Assembly: GCA_024579835.1 (NCBI GenBank)
Contig: CP102060.1
Coordinates: 1,612,001-1,676,000 of the forward strand
DNA length: 64,000 nt
Direction: 5' to 3'
Origin: Clostridiaceae bacterium HFYG-1003
Lineage (GTDB): Bacteria > Bacillota > Clostridia > Clostridiales > Clostridiaceae
Shown: positions 32,591 to 40,576 of the stretch, in pieces
Layout: the number at the start of each line of letters is the position of its first letter
Position numbering within the stretch: position 1 is the first letter of the stretch
Position numbers and translations under genes: made by a program
The notes under the pieces: model-generated
What the model was told of the DNA's origin: nothing
The model's database searches: none
What the model saw: the letters and a program-made list of their open reading frames with translations, nothing else

Positions 32591-33529
32591 TTATTTCAAG
32601 AGTTCATTGACCCTTTTTTGTACCGAAATGTAGTCATAACCGGCATTTGTAAGTTTGTTTTTTCGATCTTGTCCGTTACCCCAATCGCCACGAATGACTT
32701 CCTTTGCGATGACATCAATAGACTTTTTACTAGATAGCATTTCATTGACCTTTGATTGCACCGCCGCGTAATCATAGCCTGCATCCGTTAAGCGTTTCTT
32801 TCGGTCTTCACCATTACCCCATAACCCTTGTATGACTTCCTTGGCCAGCGTCTCGACCGATTTCTTTTCGGTAGGAGCAGGTGTGCTTTCTTCTTTAGCA
32901 AGATGATTTAGCCCAGCCCTTTGGATAATCGTTTTGTAATCCTTATAGGCATAGTTCATATCCAAATTACCTGAATAACCATTCAATTTACCTTTGCTTG
33001 TGTACTGCCAGATACCATGACGAAGTGTCGGTTCTTTATTAGACCACTGAGCGACCCAGAAATCATAAGGTGCTATACGATCCAGTTCTGTTAAATCTTG
33101 AAACCAAGAACTAGACGCATAGATACCGGCATAATAGCCTGCATTTTCTACGGTTTCACAAAAGCCTACTAAAGCATCGGTAATGGCTTTCTTGCCACTT
33201 GGTCGCTGGTGATAATTATCCTCTGTATCAATAAAAACGGGATAAGAGATGGTCTTGCCTTTGATAATTTCAAGGCATTTCTTTGCTTCTGCTACGCCTT
33301 TGGCATTAGTATTCGCACAGCTGTACCAGTAAACGCCGATAGGAATACCTCTCTCGTGAAAGGCTTTGTAGTGTTTTTCAAAAGCATCATCTTTGTGTAA
33401 ACTCACTCCTGTACCGTGACCGGTGTATCCTGCACGTAGAATAACAAAATCAACCTCTTTTGCAAGTTGGTCATAGTTTATCTGACTTGGTTTTTGCCAC
33501 GTGCTGATATCGATTCCTTTAGTTTTCAT
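32591..33529 (-). CDS. Endolysin: GH25 lysozyme with two CW_7 repeats
   Basis: 312 residues. The N-terminal GH25 muramidase domain (about 1-200) has KGIDISTWQ, VILRAGYTG, PVFIDTEDNY (catalytic acids) and FWVAQWS. Two C-terminal Cpl-7/CW_7 wall-binding repeats follow (LAKEVIQGLWGNGEDRKKRL..GYDY and IAKEVIRGDWGNGQDRKNKL..GYDY). It cuts peptidoglycan at the end of infection. No signal peptide, so export depends on the holin upstream. GGAGG precedes 33529; the gap to the holin gene is two bases. Confidence 0.95.
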   Translation of the reverse strand: MKTKGIDISTWQKPSQINYDQLAKEVDFVILRAGYTGHGTGVSLHKDDAFEKHYKAFHERGIPIGVYWYSCANTNAKGVAEAKKCLEIIKGKTISYPVFIDTEDNYHQRPSGKKAITDALVGFCETVENAGYYAGIYASSSWFQDLTELDRIAPYDFWVAQWSNKEPTLRHGIWQYTSKGKLNGYSGNLDMNYAYKDYKTIIQRAGLNHLAKEESTPAPTEKKSVETLAKEVIQGLWGNGEDRKKRLTDAGYDYAAVQSKVNEMLSSKKSIDVIAKEVIRGDWGNGQDRKNKLTNAGYDYISVQKRVNELLK

Positions 33530-33531
33530 GA

Positions 33532-33942
33532 TTATTCCTCCTCGTCGCTCTTGTTATGAAGCTGTTCTAATACATCTTTTAGTTTTTCTGGGATAGGTAG
33601 TCCAAGGTGAGCTGAATTTTCTAACAGCGAAATTCCCTCATTTGATAGATAGAAGAAAACAATCGCTGTTCTTAGTACGCTCCCATCACCAATCACATAA
33701 ACATCTAAAATATTGGCTACACCCACTAAAACAAAAATCAGCACTTTACGGCTGATTCCGATAAATCCCACTTCACTTGATAGGGTATTATCAGCGATGG
33801 CACATAAGACACCTGTTAGATAGTCGATGACTACAAAGACTAGTAGCGCATATAAAAATCCGTCTGCTCCTCCTAAAAACCATCCGAAGAATCCACCGAT
33901 TGCTGTTATCACAACTTGGATCCAGTTCCATATTTCTTTCAT
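33532..33942 (-). CDS. Phage holin (toxin secretion/phage lysis holin family)
   Basis: 136 residues. Hydrophobic segments near VITAIGGFFGWFLGG, DGFLYALLVFVVIDYLTGVLCAIAD and VLIFVLVGVANILDVYVIG, then a charged tail (LHNKSDEEE). DYLTG is the family mark of the phi-Cp-1/LC3-type holin. It forms membrane holes so the endolysin reaches the wall. AAGGAGG precedes 33942, and the lysin follows at once. Confidence 0.9.
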   Translation of the reverse strand: MKEIWNWIQVVITAIGGFFGWFLGGADGFLYALLVFVVIDYLTGVLCAIADNTLSSEVGFIGISRKVLIFVLVGVANILDVYVIGDGSVLRTAIVFFYLSNEGISLLENSAHLGLPIPEKLKDVLEQLHNKSDEEE

Positions 33943-34002
33943 TTAAAATTCCTCCTTTTGATGAAATAAAAAGAACACCTACTTTTGCAGATGTTCCTTT
34001 GA

Positions 34003-36471
34003 TTACTCTATTTGTTTTGGTAGCCACTCCCAGAGCCTTAAATCCTCCTGACCTAGTGACCACATACACATGCCTCGAAGTTTCCACCGATAAGCTGCTT
34101 CATTTGACCAGTACACAAGACTATCTACATCTTGATAATAAAGAATGGAAAATCCGTCACCATCACCTAAGAAAAGACGAGATATCCAGATGTTGATATC
34201 CCTTGGAATGATGGTGACACTGTAGTCATTTCCGCACTGAATGGATGGCATCATATCTGAATGAAAAAAATCATAATCTAGGGAGATGCTTTCACTTCTT
34301 GTGGCTGATTCTTCAAGGTCTGCTGTTAAAGTAAACACTTGAAACTCATCATCCCAAGAACAGTTACTTCTTGATAGCCGACCATAAGTTTTAAATGTTC
34401 CATCGGGCATAAGCACGTCAAAGCGTTCATAAGGCTCATAGGTCCAAGCATCGCCTAAGCGAAGCAACTGGCAATGGACTTTATTATCCGAACGAATACC
34501 TGCATACCCTGTCACATCCGAGCAAGTGGCTGTAAAGCGCAGTGTATTAGATGCAGAGGAATAGACCCGCACTTGATTGCCACGCTTTCGAATTTCTAGA
34601 GTGTAAAAGCTTGGATTCGATCGAATGTTTGCGGCCGATGTTTTTGAAAAGCTGGTGGCATAACTACCTTTTAAAGTAGAACCTTCATACAGTTCAATAC
34701 GCTGGTTATCATAATTAAAGCAACAATAAATCGTTCCAATAAAAACACCTGCCTTGCCACTAAAGGTCTCAGGAAAAATAATCTGCGCCCTTAAATGGAT
34801 ATCTGAAAAATTGTTGTAGTTCCATGCTAACTGACCCTTACCCTCTAGTTGGGAATAGGGTCTATTCATCGAACTGCTTGTATCTTGCCAAACACTCCAT
34901 TCGCCTGATAATGTTGTCCAGTAGCTTTGGGGGAGAGGGTTATCATCTCTAAAATCCTCATACCACACAAGGGCTGAATCAGCTTTTCGTCTCAACATCT
35001 CCAGTGTCAACTTAAAGCCTGTTGCAGGACCTACCATATCACCGTTTACATCTTTGAAATGTCTAGGAGCGAGGGTATATTCTGCTTCACCAACTGATGG
35101 CTCCTCAGAAAATGAAGAACAGACTCTAAAGCCATAAAACTGTACACCCTTTGCCCCAAGCGAAATGGTGATGGTGTGTGTTCCTGCAGAAAGGCTCACT
35201 CCTTTTTTAAGCACCGCCCAGAAAGTCGTTCTCCAATAAGGCCACCACAGTCTGTTTTCAAAAAAATCTACTTCATTTCCATCAAGGGAGATATGAATAT
35301 TATTCTTATCCCAAAATGGAAAGCCTAGCTTTACTGCTACATCATAAGTACCTGCCTGAGCAAGCGTAAAATGATAGGTTGCCGCACCTTCATCCCCCAG
35401 TGTTGTGACGCTATTAGAAACAGAAACAACACCAGAATAACTATCCGGCATGGCATCATGATCTACATAAACAGTTCCAAAGGCTAACTTTTGTTGTTTG
35501 CCATAGGCTGTCAGATACTGTCTGCCATTGTAGCTTGCAGATAAGAGTGGATAGCTATAGCGAGTGGCATCTCTTCCTTCCATATAATCGTAGACATGCG
35601 GCAATGCCCAGGGCACTTTATTATCATCATCCCAGTAAGCCACTATGGGAATAAACGGTTGAGGAGGAGCATCGTCTGTGAAATTATAGACTCCAGTCAT
35701 CCAGTATTTTGCCGCATAGTAGGTATGGGACGTTCCTCGGTAGGCTTTACCTAGGTTTTCTGGTGTGTCATAGATTTGCCAGTTCCAGCCGTAAGCAGGC
35801 ATCCCAAAGAAAATCTTGTCGGGATTCATCACTGTAACGGCATAATCATAAATCCCTTCAAGCCAGCTCCTTGGAGATACAGGTCCCGGTGCAGAACCTG
35901 ACCAAGCCATACCATAACTCATAATTGATGCGGTATCGCAATAAGGGTCTAGGTCACCATAGACGCACCAATTCTCACCGCCTACTGAACCATTGACGCT
36001 AGTCATACCTGGAAGGCAAATGTTCATCAGTTTACTTGAATCATAGGCTTTGATGGTGTTGTAAATTTTTTTGAACATGGCGGTTGACTCAGCATGAGTG
36101 GAATAGTCATCGCCTCTTTCTAGGTCAATATCAATACCATCGCACCAAGGATACTTTTTCATAATACGAATAAGCTCGGATAGAAACAGTTCCTGAGCGC
36201 CATTCGTGTTATCTCTCAATGCTCTGAAAATACTATTTGCTCCATCATTGGCAATGGTCAGTAACCATTTGATGTGACGATAACGGTTAATGTAGGGGAG
36301 CATACTACTGATGGTGACACCACTCTCAACAATTTCACCCGTAGCTCGTACCTTAAAAGAAAAAAGACCGATGGTATCAATCCGGTCTCCATATTTCTCT
36401 AAAGCTTCATACATCCGTGCATTTCCCATAAAAGTCCACACCATGATTTTCTTGCCTTTTAGTCGTTCCAT
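34003..36471 (-). CDS. Tail-associated glycosidase with GH18-like domain
   Basis: 822 residues. Residues about 1-340 are a GH18-type barrel: DGIDIDLE at 111-118 is the catalytic DxxDxDxE motif. Also seen are ASIMSYGMAWSG and KIFFGMPAYGWNW. A jelly-roll/carbohydrate-binding-like domain follows (GTYDVAVKLGFPFWDKNNIHISLDG), then a LamG-like segment (VWYEDFRDDNPLPQSYWTTLSGEW) and a C-terminal part like tail fibre proteins. It probably degrades cell-surface glycan during adsorption. It overlaps the upstream gene by one base. Confidence 0.88.
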   Translation of the reverse strand: MERLKGKKIMVWTFMGNARMYEALEKYGDRIDTIGLFSFKVRATGEIVESGVTISSMLPYINRYRHIKWLLTIANDGANSIFRALRDNTNGAQELFLSELIRIMKKYPWCDGIDIDLERGDDYSTHAESTAMFKKIYNTIKAYDSSKLMNICLPGMTSVNGSVGGENWCVYGDLDPYCDTASIMSYGMAWSGSAPGPVSPRSWLEGIYDYAVTVMNPDKIFFGMPAYGWNWQIYDTPENLGKAYRGTSHTYYAAKYWMTGVYNFTDDAPPQPFIPIVAYWDDDNKVPWALPHVYDYMEGRDATRYSYPLLSASYNGRQYLTAYGKQQKLAFGTVYVDHDAMPDSYSGVVSVSNSVTTLGDEGAATYHFTLAQAGTYDVAVKLGFPFWDKNNIHISLDGNEVDFFENRLWWPYWRTTFWAVLKKGVSLSAGTHTITISLGAKGVQFYGFRVCSSFSEEPSVGEAEYTLAPRHFKDVNGDMVGPATGFKLTLEMLRRKADSALVWYEDFRDDNPLPQSYWTTLSGEWSVWQDTSSSMNRPYSQLEGKGQLAWNYNNFSDIHLRAQIIFPETFSGKAGVFIGTIYCCFNYDNQRIELYEGSTLKGSYATSFSKTSAANIRSNPSFYTLEIRKRGNQVRVYSSASNTLRFTATCSDVTGYAGIRSDNKVHCQLLRLGDAWTYEPYERFDVLMPDGTFKTYGRLSRSNCSWDDEFQVFTLTADLEESATRSESISLDYDFFHSDMMPSIQCGNDYSVTIIPRDINIWISRLFLGDGDGFSILYYQDVDSLVYWSNEAAYRWKLRGMCMWSLGQEDLRLWEWLPKQIE

Positions 36472-37055
36472 TAGAATGGTTCACCTCCGTCTTGCATTTC
36501 CTGCATGGTAAACAGCACCCTTGCAGATTTCCCTTTTTCAAGGGTCACTTTGTGCTTTGAGTCCCAGGCAGCACTGTATTGATAGAACCCCTCTTTGGGT
36601 TCGCTTGCTCCGTTTTTGGTACATGCTCGTGTAGATGCTAGGAGCGCCAAATCAACATCTTTTCCAATGGTTCCAGGGAAGGAGACCTGTTGCCCTCCTA
36701 TACCTTGGCTTAGTTTCACTGTTCCAGCAGACATAGAAAGCTTTGGATAGATATGAATATCAAGTCCTGCAGAGGTTTCACCAACATTAAATAAAATAAT
36801 GGTTTCCTCTGAACGGACCACACCGTTAAACCAAACAGGATTCTTGATACTGCCATCTTCCTTTAGTTTTTCTAACCTAATTTCTGTATGAGGCGCATAA
36901 CCATTTAGAACAGGTCCTTCTTGTAACTGGATGTCCGTAAACCAAATCATGCCAGTGCAATCATAGAGGGTAGGTTTTATGCTTACACTCATGACACGCT
37001 TATCTTGTTTTTTATTTATGACTTCTGCCAACCTTATAAATTTAACCTTAGCCAT
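36471..37055 (-). CDS. Tail protein, unknown
   Basis: 194 residues, ATG after AAGGTGG. It begins AKVKFIRLAEVINKKQDKRVMSV and contains ITDIQLQEGP-like text (MIWFTDIQLQEGPVLNGYAPHTEI), which also occurs in baseplate/fibre proteins. No catalytic motif. Placed between two tail genes with overlaps on both sides, so it is likely a baseplate or receptor-binding accessory. Confidence 0.7.
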   Translation of the reverse strand: MAKVKFIRLAEVINKKQDKRVMSVSIKPTLYDCTGMIWFTDIQLQEGPVLNGYAPHTEIRLEKLKEDGSIKNPVWFNGVVRSEETIILFNVGETSAGLDIHIYPKLSMSAGTVKLSQGIGGQQVSFPGTIGKDVDLALLASTRACTKNGASEPKEGFYQYSAAWDSKHKVTLEKGKSARVLFTMQEMQDGGEPF

Positions 37056-37245
37056 CTAACGTCCACCTTATTTCACAGGGATGACCTACCCATCCCGTGA
37101 CTACTGACCCTGCTTGTAAAAAAAGATCCGTAATATAAAAAGTGCCTGTGCAATTTGTGACACAGACACGGATGGTAATGGATTTTACTTTAGAAGAGTA
37201 GCTTTCTGGGAGTATCTTTTCTGATGTTCTTGAAAAATAAGCCAC
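37048..37245 (-). CDS. Small tail protein
   Basis: 65 residues. GTG at 37245, seven bases after GGAGG (a TTG one codon earlier is also open). The segment CVTNCTGTFYITDLFLQAGSVVTGWVGHPCEIRW repeats the ITDLFLQxG pattern of the next gene, suggesting the two derive from one ancestral fibre domain. Its role is inferred from position. Confidence 0.65.
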   Translation of the reverse strand: MAYFSRTSEKILPESYSSKVKSITIRVCVTNCTGTFYITDLFLQAGSVVTGWVGHPCEIRWTLDG

Positions 37246-37257
37246 CAATCCACCTCC

Positions 37258-39783
37258 TTAATACAAATCAATAAATCTTGTTTCTGTCGTTCCATCTTCA
37301 TATTCAATAACCACTTCAATACCAACCTGTGAATCGCTACTCAGCTTTTCTAAGTTTTCAGATGCGATTTGTGCCGAGAGCGTGTAGCTAGAGCGATTCG
37401 CTGGATAGATGGTCTGAGCCATACTCTTTGTCATATTGACTACACCCATCGCTTTAAACGATGTCGACCCACTCACACCGTTATCACCATCAACCTCAAA
37501 GCCTGAGTTAACCCAGTAAGCCATCCCATCATCAGCACGAGAATTTCGCAGCAAGTTAAAAGGCACCATTTCCCGGATATCATTGTTTGTCACCATACTT
37601 GTGCCTTCAAGAGAATCTGCCACGTTGTCCCACTGGCTTGCAGAACTACCCAGATTTTTAAGGGTAGTGGATAGTTCTAATACTGTATTCCATGGTTCTT
37701 GTAAGTTATATTCTCTTCGTATAACACGAGTTGTCACCGACAGTCCTAAATCTTTATCTTCTACATGAACATAATCGCCAAGCGACCATGCCTCATGCTC
37801 ATAACCCGTTAACACCGATAAATCCATTGCGTTTAAAACATAAGAGATATTTGGTTTTGAATACTGAGCAAGCCTCATTTCCGTATATTCTTTCATCTGA
37901 TAGGGATTGGTAAAAGAGGAGCAATCTAATGTTGATATCCGAATATCTGACGAATAAGTATAATCCTCCACATAGGCTTTTCCTCCGTTGATGTCTGCAA
38001 AGCTCAGACCATCGCTACCAATGGCATAGAGCCTTGTCACAAGACTTCTGGTATCAACGACTCTTTTAATGCTCTTCATATTTTTCTTATAGGCAAACAA
38101 TGCACCGCTATCCGTACCATAGACCGTTAAGAGATGGACCAGCCTATTAGGGCAATCAAAGACGAGATCACCACCGTGTAAGTCAGCAACTGTGCGAAGG
38201 ATGGACAGAGCATTCTTTTCTGTACTCGTCCAGGTTCTTTTGGTTCGTACATTAACTGTGCCTACGCTCCACTCCGTTCCTTCTAAGGCATAAGCCATGG
38301 AGACTTCAGCAGTTTCTGCATCAAATTTATGCTCTTCTTTTCGCACTGAAAAAGTCAGGTCATAAAACTCTGCCTCAGCATACACTTCAGTCGCTAGATT
38401 TCCTTCGCTGTCTTTTGTATCCGTCAAAGTCCTTACTTTATAGATGTCATCAACAATCTGAATTTTCTTTTCGCTATCAATAAATCCCCGCTTGGTATCA
38501 CGGTAGGGGATCATAAAAGAGAGCGTATCTTCGCCATTGATTTCACTGGTTACCACAATGTTATAAGCATTTTCTAACACAGCCTCCCAAGCCCCATTTG
38601 AATCCAGTACGACCGGTCTTGAAAAACCAATCCTCTCATAAGGTGACTTTGGAATGTCATATAGCCTGACATCAATGATTCGAGGGGTCTTACTCGTATC
38701 TGTGGTAGTAAGTGTAACCCTAAAACGAATGTATGCCTTATTCGGAGATACCAGTTTTCCATCAAGTGCGATGGCTGCCCAATCACTCCAATGAACCAGG
38801 TCATCGCTTGTTGAGGTTTCTATTGGCCCAACTGCAGTTACCCCAGAAATATATTCACTGGTAACAGATACCCGACCTGTGCCAGACAGATTGCACGTTG
38901 CCGGAGCAGTATATAGTGTTCCTTCCGTTGGATAGACACCTTCTGTTTCCCTTAAGCTCACCACTCCCGGTACGCTAAGAGCATCAACAGCACCGCCCAT
39001 ATCACCACCGTTAGTCAAAAGAGACCCATTGAAATAATCAATCAAATCATCCACTGTAAGACTTGAATCCATATCAAAAAACCAGTCATCAAATCTTCCA
39101 GCATACCAATAGGCATCTGCATGCATGCCCATAATGATGTCGGCCGTGCAAGAAGGATTTAGTGTGCCTGTAAAGGAATAGGTCGGGGATACCCAGCTTA
39201 TTTCATTCGTCCTATCTCCTAGTACAATCCATGCATTTTTATTGTTTGGCTCTATGACCATGCAAATAAAATACACACCACCATTGATAAGTGAAAAAGG
39301 CGGTGTGGTTGTTTGGTCGAGTATGAGAGAACCACTAGCGTTATAAAGCATGATTCTAGGTCTGCCTGCAAAGAGCGACAGGTAAAAGATAGGCTGACCA
39401 GGACCATAGCGCGTATTTAATATGGGGCAATAGGTATTTCCCACCGAATAAGTAGTCGGTATCATCCAACCGCCAACAAGGATTCGCTCTCCCATCTCCG
39501 AAAAGAAAGTACCATCATTGACCACTTTAAGGTAGGTTTTTTCTGTAGCGGGATTGTTGATGTTGATTCGGATTTGTCTTCCTTTTTGGCCGCTTTGAAG
39601 GCTTGCAGTTGTTCCTAGATAATTGACAAGCTCTATTTTTCTATCTAACCCAGAAGAGTCTGCAAGATAGCCATTTTCATCAACTGATACATCATTAAAC
39701 CGCCACAGTCCAGATTTTGCATATTCGACTGGGAACTCTCCCGTAAAATCTGTCTGTTTATTTAAAATTGTTTTTAGTGCCAC
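37258..39783 (-). CDS. Tail-tip protein (prophage endopeptidase tail family) with LamG-like domain
   Basis: 841 residues, GTG start after GGAGG. The N-terminal 270 residues look like a LamG/concanavalin-like fold (GLWRFNDVSVDENGYLADSSG...RFDDWFFDMDSSLTVDDLIDYFNG). The middle and C-terminal parts (AEAEFYDLTFSVRKEEHKF, GTEWSVGTVNVRTKRTWTS, SVLTGYEHEAWSLGDYVHV) match the tail-tip/hub protein of Gram-positive siphophages (gp18-like, Prophage_tail). It follows Dit, the standard order. It likely forms the tail tip and contacts the host glycan. Confidence 0.88.
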   Translation of the reverse strand: MALKTILNKQTDFTGEFPVEYAKSGLWRFNDVSVDENGYLADSSGLDRKIELVNYLGTTASLQSGQKGRQIRININNPATEKTYLKVVNDGTFFSEMGERILVGGWMIPTTYSVGNTYCPILNTRYGPGQPIFYLSLFAGRPRIMLYNASGSLILDQTTTPPFSLINGGVYFICMVIEPNNKNAWIVLGDRTNEISWVSPTYSFTGTLNPSCTADIIMGMHADAYWYAGRFDDWFFDMDSSLTVDDLIDYFNGSLLTNGGDMGGAVDALSVPGVVSLRETEGVYPTEGTLYTAPATCNLSGTGRVSVTSEYISGVTAVGPIETSTSDDLVHWSDWAAIALDGKLVSPNKAYIRFRVTLTTTDTSKTPRIIDVRLYDIPKSPYERIGFSRPVVLDSNGAWEAVLENAYNIVVTSEINGEDTLSFMIPYRDTKRGFIDSEKKIQIVDDIYKVRTLTDTKDSEGNLATEVYAEAEFYDLTFSVRKEEHKFDAETAEVSMAYALEGTEWSVGTVNVRTKRTWTSTEKNALSILRTVADLHGGDLVFDCPNRLVHLLTVYGTDSGALFAYKKNMKSIKRVVDTRSLVTRLYAIGSDGLSFADINGGKAYVEDYTYSSDIRISTLDCSSFTNPYQMKEYTEMRLAQYSKPNISYVLNAMDLSVLTGYEHEAWSLGDYVHVEDKDLGLSVTTRVIRREYNLQEPWNTVLELSTTLKNLGSSASQWDNVADSLEGTSMVTNNDIREMVPFNLLRNSRADDGMAYWVNSGFEVDGDNGVSGSTSFKAMGVVNMTKSMAQTIYPANRSSYTLSAQIASENLEKLSSDSQVGIEVVIEYEDGTTETRFIDLY

Positions 39784-39787
39784 ACGA

Positions 39788-40564
39788 TCACCTCCATCTA
39801 CTGCGAGCCTTTATTTCAAGTGCTGTAAACACAGCATTATTCGTTGTTATTGCTAGGGTATTATTGCCTACATTGAGACTTGGAAAATCTATCTCCTCTA
39901 GGTAAGGCAAAGCGTTTCTTAAGATTATCCCGTTTTCGTCTTCCACATAAGCCGTCATCTTATCTGTATCAATGACAAGGGTTTCTTCTGCCAAAAGTAA
40001 TGCATTCACTATTTTCATTTCCAAGCCATTGGTTGTAACAGAAATAGAATTGTTCACACCCGATGTGATGATTCCCTTCAAGCGATACATAGGATTGGAA
40101 TCAACATTGCCGGTCAGTCTTGTAACCGTGTGGTCGCCTTCGCTTTCTATTAAATAATTTTCATCCGTAATGGCATAAGCAAAAGGGTCAGGACAGAAAA
40201 ACTTCAAGTTGAAACTTCCTGCAAAACGAATGAGTCGTTCACAGTCCACTTTTTCATTCAGCCTTGCCATGAAATACCTGTCGGGTACATCATCAAAAAC
40301 AAGTTCTTTTAACCCTTGCATGGGATCAAGCCATGTTGAAAGTTCATCAAGGGTAGTCACCAGTGCAGAAAAGCTACGCTTGGGATAGATATTGCAAGCT
40401 ACATTGATTTCTCGGTAATCAAAATCAGCTCCAAAGTCTGTCACCCCATACTTTCCAGGTACGTTGGTGGTGAAATTTCGCATTCCTCCACAGACCTGCC
40501 AGGAAGTGAGCCTGGCTTTTAGTCCCATGCTTTTTGAAGAAATATCGTCATATGAAAAACCCAT
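39788..40564 (-). CDS. Distal tail protein (Dit)
   Basis: About 258 residues. It begins MGFSYDDISSKSMGLKARLTSWQVC and has the Dit pattern YPKRSFSALVTTLDELSTWLDPMQGLKELVFDDVPDRYFMARL and FNLKFFCPDPFAY. It forms the hexameric ring joining tube and tip. The open frame starts two codons earlier with a GTG that overlaps GGAGG; the ATG at 40564 is the better start. Confidence 0.9.
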   Translation of the reverse strand: MGFSYDDISSKSMGLKARLTSWQVCGGMRNFTTNVPGKYGVTDFGADFDYREINVACNIYPKRSFSALVTTLDELSTWLDPMQGLKELVFDDVPDRYFMARLNEKVDCERLIRFAGSFNLKFFCPDPFAYAITDENYLIESEGDHTVTRLTGNVDSNPMYRLKGIITSGVNNSISVTTNGLEMKIVNALLLAEETLVIDTDKMTAYVEDENGIILRNALPYLEEIDFPSLNVGNNTLAITTNNAVFTALEIKARSRWR

Positions 40565-40576
40565 CGGCACACCTCC

